A stretch of 9,662 nt of DNA, taken from the NCBI GenBank assembly GCA_002469605.1, contig DKMV01000308.1, positions 4,295 through 13,956 of the forward strand, read 5' to 3'. Positions 6,505 through 9,662 of the stretch are shown one piece after another. The position numbers were made by a program, and so were the translations under genes. Under the pieces are notes generated by a model. That model ran no database searches and was not told where the DNA came from. It worked only from the letters and a program-made list of their open reading frames with translations. Source of the stretch: Leclercia sp. UBA7405 (GTDB lineage Bacteria; Pseudomonadota; Gammaproteobacteria; Enterobacterales; Enterobacteriaceae). The first letter of the stretch is position 1, and every line of letters starts with the position of its first letter.

Positions 6505-6532
6505 GGTGATGTTAAAATTACAATTCATCACC
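6505..6532. promoter_or_regulatory. Inverted repeat upstream of lgoT (candidate operator)
   Basis: GGTGATG (6505-6511) and CATCACC (6526-6532) are perfect 7-base inverted arms separated by 14 A/T-rich bases, about 70 bases upstream of the lgoT start. The 21-base centre-to-centre distance is two helical turns, which suits a dimeric regulator; LgoR is the obvious candidate. There is no T-run after it on either strand, so it is not a typical terminator. Around it, 6435-6654 holds no gene, only the lgoT ribosome site and A/T-rich sequence with no convincing promoter. Confidence 0.4.
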
Positions 6533-6654
6533 GCTCACGAAAATAACAGCGGGTAAGAGGATGTCTGGTGAGCATAGGCAGCCTGTTTTTTTAGGGGGCA
6601 GGACTTTTATCGGAAGCGTGCTGTTCTTAAAGCTTTGATGTTTTTAATCGGTAC

Positions 6655-7569
6655 TTAATAAAAGACGGTAGCGCTTTGGTTAATGGAGCGAATCATCGTC
6701 TGTTTGGCGGTATGCAGGTGGTTACGCATTGCCAGATTGGCATCAAGATCGTTGCGACAGATAAGCGCGCTAAGAATGGTCATATGCTCGTCGATGGCAA
6801 TGATATTGCGCTGCTTAAGGTCGCTTTCATCCCATTGATAGTGGAAATGAAAGATAAAGGAGATGATCTCCAGCGACTGGTTAAAGAAGATGTTGTTCGC
6901 CGCAGAGAGCAGCAGGGAGTGGAAGTCGCGATCCAGCTGGGAGAACTTGCGAAAGCCGTCGCCGATGCTGTCGCGCAGGGCGCGGTGCTCTTCAAGCAGG
7001 GTTTTGGCCTGCAGCCAGCGCGGATCGGCATCGGGCAGGTTCAGGAAGTGCTGCAGGGCGTGGGTTTCGAGCATCTCCCGCAGCTCAAAAAGCTGTTCGG
7101 CCCAGGACTGGTCGAACTGTTTCATGCTCCACTGGCCGCGCTTATCGCTCTCGATCAGGTTATAGCGGCTGAACTTAAGTAAGTACTCCCTTACTACCAC
7201 AGGGCTGACGCCAGCGGCACGGGCAAGCTGAAGCTCGGAGAATGTCTCCCCCGCGCGCAGCTGGCGCTGGTTGATCATCGAGAAAAAAGCCTGTTCAAAA
7301 ACGCGGCTTTGCTCGGCAAGGGGGGCCGCGTCGCAGGTGAAGCCATCCTCGCTGGTGGGGGAGCGAGTAATCACGTAATCGCTGTTTACCCTGGCAAGCA
7401 CGCCGCGATCGCAAAGATGGTCCTGAATATGGCGCACGGTGGTGCGGCTGACGTTATACATTTCGGTCAGCGCGCTTTGGGAGGGCAGCGGCGAGGGAAT
7501 GTGGCCCCGGGCCATATCGTCGATAACCTGGTTAATAACGTTATAACGCAAATTCCGGGAACGGCTCAT
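6655..7569 (-). CDS. lgoR: GntR-family regulator of L-galactonate genes, with two winged-helix domains
   Basis: Probable transcriptional regulator of lgoT and lgoD; it matches E. coli LgoR (formerly YjjM) in sequence and position. With the start at 7569 it has 304 residues. This start has a good AAAGGAG site 6 bases upstream and gives MSRSRNLRYN.. as in E. coli; the longer in-frame start at 7599 has no such support. Two DNA-binding-like segments are visible. One is at about 8-65 (PLPSQSALTEMYNVSRTTVR). A second, at about 100-148 (ELQLARAAGVSPVVVREYLL), is followed by an all-helical FCD ligand-binding domain (about 155-295). Candidate metal or ligand residues in FCD are Asp213, His217, His262 and His284. 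Its effector is presumably L-galactonate or a derivative. It diverges from lgoD across 146 bases. Confidence 0.92.
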   Translation of the reverse strand: MSRSRNLRYNVINQVIDDMARGHIPSPLPSQSALTEMYNVSRTTVRHIQDHLCDRGVLARVNSDYVITRSPTSEDGFTCDAAPLAEQSRVFEQAFFSMINQRQLRAGETFSELQLARAAGVSPVVVREYLLKFSRYNLIESDKRGQWSMKQFDQSWAEQLFELREMLETHALQHFLNLPDADPRWLQAKTLLEEHRALRDSIGDGFRKFSQLDRDFHSLLLSAANNIFFNQSLEIISFIFHFHYQWDESDLKQRNIIAIDEHMTILSALICRNDLDANLAMRNHLHTAKQTMIRSINQSATVFY

Positions 7570-7624
7570 ACGGGGCTCCTTTTGCCGGTGAGGTGGCATT
7601 AAAACCCTATTTAAAACGGCTTTA

Positions 7625-7640
7625 TGCGCCGCAATTCACA
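7625..7640. promoter_or_regulatory. CRP-like site between lgoR and lgoD
   Basis: TGCGC-N6-TCACA (on the other strand TGTGA-N6-GCGCA) matches the CRP consensus TGTGA-N6-TCACA fully in one half and at three of five bases in the other. It sits in the divergent lgoR/lgoD intergenic region, about 80 bases upstream of lgoD. Cyclic-AMP control would suit a sugar-acid catabolic gene. One half is weak and no clear -35/-10 pair is visible nearby, so this is tentative. Confidence 0.3.
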
Positions 7641-7715
7641 ATTCCGCTTTTTCTCCAGCCGTTATTTCCCGTTTTCATCGATATCTGAATCCACTTAAAA
7701 ACGGGAGGCGAAGTT

Positions 7716-8738
7716 ATGACAACCATGAATACGCTGATATGCGAGGAACCAAAAAAACTTATCTGGGCACAGCGCAACATTCCACTGCCGAAAAAAAACG
7801 AGGCGCTAATTAAAATAAAAACGGTGGGGATTTGCGGGACCGATATTCATGCCTGGGGCGGCAATCAACCTTTTTTTAATTATCCCCGGGTGCTGGGCCA
7901 TGAAATATGCGGTGAAGTGGTAGCGGTGGGGGAAAATTGCCATGCGCTGCGGGTGGGGCAGCAGGCGGTGGTTATTCCCTACGTGGCCTGCCAGCAGTGC
8001 CCGGCCTGTAAGAGCGGCAAAACCAACTGCTGCGAGGCCATCTCGGTGATTGGCGTTCATCAGGACGGCGGGTTTTGCGAATACCTTGCCGTGCCGGAAA
8101 GCAACCTGCTGCCGGCGGAGGGGATCGATCCTGAAGCCGCCGCGCTGATTGAGCCTTTTGCCATTAGCGCCCACGCGGTGCGCCGCGCGGCGGTGCGGGC
8201 AGGCGACGAGGTGCTGGTGGTGGGGGCCGGGCCGATTGGCCTCGGGGCGGCAGCGATCGCCCAGGCCGACGGTGCCCGGGTGGTGGTGGCAGATACCAGC
8301 GCGGCCCGCCGCGAGCACGTGGCCGCCTGCCTAAACCTGCCTGCGCTCGATCCCGCCGCCGCGGACTTTACCGACCAGCTGCGCGGGCAGTTTGGCGGCG
8401 TGCTGGCCCAGAAGGTGATCGACGCTACCGGTAATCAGCACGCCATGAACAACTGCGTTAACTTGATCCGCCACGGGGGCTGCATCGTTTTTGTTGGTCT
8501 GTTTAAAGGCGATCTGCACTTTTCCGATCCCGAATTTCACAAAAAAGAGACCACCATGATGGGCAGCCGCAACGCCACCGGCGAGGATTTTACGAAGGTC
8601 GGCAGGCTGATGGCGGCAGGCAAACTGACCGCGCGCATGATGCTGACGCACCGCTATGCCTTCCGGGAACTGGCGGAGGTGTACGAGCCGGGGGTTATCA
8701 ATAACAGACGGTTAATCAAAGGGGTAATTACGTTCTAA
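7716..8738 (+). CDS. lgoD: L-galactonate 5-dehydrogenase (zinc-dependent, MDR family)
   Basis: Oxidises L-galactonate to D-tagaturonate with NAD+, the first catabolic step after uptake by LgoT; the product joins the galacturonate branch through UxaB. It has 340 residues, collinear with E. coli LgoD (formerly YjjN). Visible elements of a zinc-type medium-chain dehydrogenase are catalytic-zinc residues Cys40, His62, Glu63 and Glu146, and a structural-zinc set Cys92, Cys95, Cys98 and Cys106 in CQQCPACKSGKTNCC. The Rossmann nucleotide motif VVGAGPIGLG lies at 168-177, and VVVADTS ends the second strand with Asp, which favours NAD+. The start ATG has a GGAGG site about 7 bases upstream; a second in-frame ATG three codons later is less well placed. 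It is transcribed divergently from lgoR and ends in a strong terminator. Confidence 0.96.
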   Translation: MTTMNTLICEEPKKLIWAQRNIPLPKKNEALIKIKTVGICGTDIHAWGGNQPFFNYPRVLGHEICGEVVAVGENCHALRVGQQAVVIPYVACQQCPACKSGKTNCCEAISVIGVHQDGGFCEYLAVPESNLLPAEGIDPEAAALIEPFAISAHAVRRAAVRAGDEVLVVGAGPIGLGAAAIAQADGARVVVADTSAARREHVAACLNLPALDPAAADFTDQLRGQFGGVLAQKVIDATGNQHAMNNCVNLIRHGGCIVFVGLFKGDLHFSDPEFHKKETTMMGSRNATGEDFTKVGRLMAAGKLTARMMLTHRYAFRELAEVYEPGVINNRRLIKGVITF

Positions 8739-8749
8739 GGCTTGCCATG

Positions 8750-8782
8750 GAGCGCCCGGGGAGTGTTGGGCGCTCTTTTTTT
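8750..8782 (+). terminator. Intrinsic terminator of lgoD
   Basis: An 8-bp stem, GAGCGCCC (8750-8757) and GGGCGCTC (8768-8775), with a 10-base loop, is followed directly by seven T residues (8776-8782). It begins 12 bases after the lgoD stop, a textbook rho-independent terminator for the plus strand. Confidence 0.93.
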
Positions 8783-8790
8783 ATTGCCGG

Positions 8791-8814
8791 GCAGGAGAGG
8801 CGAACCTCTCCTGC
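8791..8814 (-). terminator. Perfect 10-bp hairpin just after opgB
   Basis: GCAGGAGAGG (8791-8800) and CCTCTCCTGC (8805-8814) form a perfect 10-bp stem; read in the opgB direction the four-base loop is TTCG, a stable tetraloop sequence. It starts two bases beyond the opgB stop. No T-run follows on the minus strand (CCGGCAAT), so it may protect the 3' end of the mRNA or form a weak terminator together with the neighbouring hairpin at 8750-8775. Confidence 0.6.
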
Positions 8815-8816
8815 GA

Positions 8817-9662
8817 TCAGCCTTCGGCGTTGACGATTTTAATCTCCACCATCCCAATGCCGAGCTGGCGCGGGGAGTGGCCGAGAATATTGCCCTCGTT
8901 GGTAGACTGCGGGTCCGGCGGCACTATCACCAGAGTGTTGCTGCGCGACGGGTTGTCGAAATGTAGCCTGGTGGTGGTGACCTCTTTACCCAGAGTAAGC
9001 GTCTGCTCGCTCTGGCCAATACGCACCGGGATTGGGCGGTCGGCGTTGGGGCCAAAGGCTTTGGCGGTGATGACCAGGTCGAACTTCGCCGGCAGCGGTT
9101 CTTTATATTCGATCTTCACTTCATCGCCCAGCTGGGCGTTAGACCAGCGGCCCCAGGACTCAGGGCGCGAAATCCCGCTGAACTGCTTCACCTCTTCCGG
9201 CGCACCGGCGACGTTAAAGACGAAGCTGTCGGCTTTATAGCGAATGTCGTTGTCGGCCACCTTCAGCAGTTCGACGTTGTGGTTATAGCGGTCGGTGCTG
9301 ATGACCGTATCTTTAAAGGCCGTTTTGCCCTGCCACTGGGCTTTATCCACCCGCTGGATCCGCTGCTCGCCGCCGAGCTGTCCCTGGGAGACGCACCAGT
9401 CGGTGGAGAGCGCCAGCGCCTGCGACCAGAGCTGGCCCATCTTGTAGCAGCGATCGACCCAGACGAAATTATCCCGCGGGGCGAAGTCGGCCAGCTGATA
9501 GCGCAGCGGCGCGGAGTACTCGCTCTCCGGCAGCGGCTCTACGCGCTTATCCGACACCCGCAGCAGCAGCGGCAGGCGGAAGTGGGTGCCGGAGAACGCC
9601 ATCATGTTTTTGTCGCTGTCGATGGTGAAATCTTTCAGCTCTTTCGGGAAGTTCCACAGGCG
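8817..9662 (-). CDS. opgB: Phosphoglycerol transferase I, C-terminal part
   Basis: Partial gene: the 5' end lies beyond the right edge, and the frame is open from 9662 to the TGA at 8817-8819, giving 281 residues. The sequence matches the C-terminal third of E. coli OpgB (MdoB, 763 residues). Examples are [69 protein letters not shown] and [19 protein letters not shown]. The enzyme is anchored in the inner membrane and, in the periplasm, moves phosphoglycerol from phosphatidylglycerol to osmoregulated periplasmic glucans. The sulfatase-like catalytic core is mostly outside the window; what is seen here is largely the last part and the following beta-rich C-terminal domain. The start of the open frame at ATG 9605 is an internal Met, not the gene start. 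Confidence 0.95.
   Translation of the reverse strand, partial: RLWNFPKELKDFTIDSDKNMMAFSGTHFRLPLLLRVSDKRVEPLPESEYSAPLRYQLADFAPRDNFVWVDRCYKMGQLWSQALALSTDWCVSQGQLGGEQRIQRVDKAQWQGKTAFKDTVISTDRYNHNVELLKVADNDIRYKADSFVFNVAGAPEEVKQFSGISRPESWGRWSNAQLGDEVKIEYKEPLPAKFDLVITAKAFGPNADRPIPVRIGQSEQTLTLGKEVTTTRLHFDNPSRSNTLVIVPPDPQSTNEGNILGHSPRQLGIGMVEIKIVNAEG

Overview
The window comes from a motile member of the Enterobacteriaceae. From about 3.3 kb onward, gene order and protein sequences match the E. coli segment tsr > lgoT < lgoR < lgoD > opgB <, with long stretches of near-identity recalled from the E. coli proteins. Klebsiella-type non-motile enterics are unlikely because an intact tsr with a flagellar sigma-28 promoter is present. 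I cannot name the genus (Enterobacter, Lelliottia, Leclercia, Kosakonia or similar would fit).

Region by region. (1) Bases 1-244, minus strand: the first codons of a CspA-family cold-shock gene, which runs off the left edge, with its long cspA-like 5' UTR, cold box and promoter. (2) Bases 245-417: a spacer with small hairpins, then a plus-strand promoter and a 13-bp inverted repeat that closely resembles the core of an enterobacterial Zur (zinc-uptake repressor) box. (3) Bases 418-3211: a tightly packed three-gene operon for a FecBCD/BtuFCD-type ABC importer (periplasmic binding protein, permease, ATPase). The genes join by a 4-base ATGA overlap and a 2-base gap. E. coli K-12 has no such operon next to tsr. 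The substrate is unproven; the Zur-like box suggests zinc or a zinc chelate. (4) Bases 3308-5068: the serine chemoreceptor gene tsr with its own sigma-28 promoter and a terminator. (5) Bases 5073-8738: the L-galactonate module. lgoT (transporter) and lgoR (regulator) lie on the minus strand; lgoD (dehydrogenase) diverges from lgoR. LgoT brings in L-galactonate and LgoD oxidises it to D-tagaturonate, which joins the hexuronate (UxaB/UxaA/KdgK/Eda) route. (6) Bases 8750-9662: back-to-back hairpins, then the 3' part of opgB (phosphoglycerol transferase I), which runs off the right edge.

The core genes are ordinary enteric genes. The less expected material is at the left: an accessory metal-chelate-type importer inserted between a cold-shock gene and tsr, with a candidate zinc-repressor operator over its start. 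I see no mobile element, CRISPR array, tRNA or rRNA gene.
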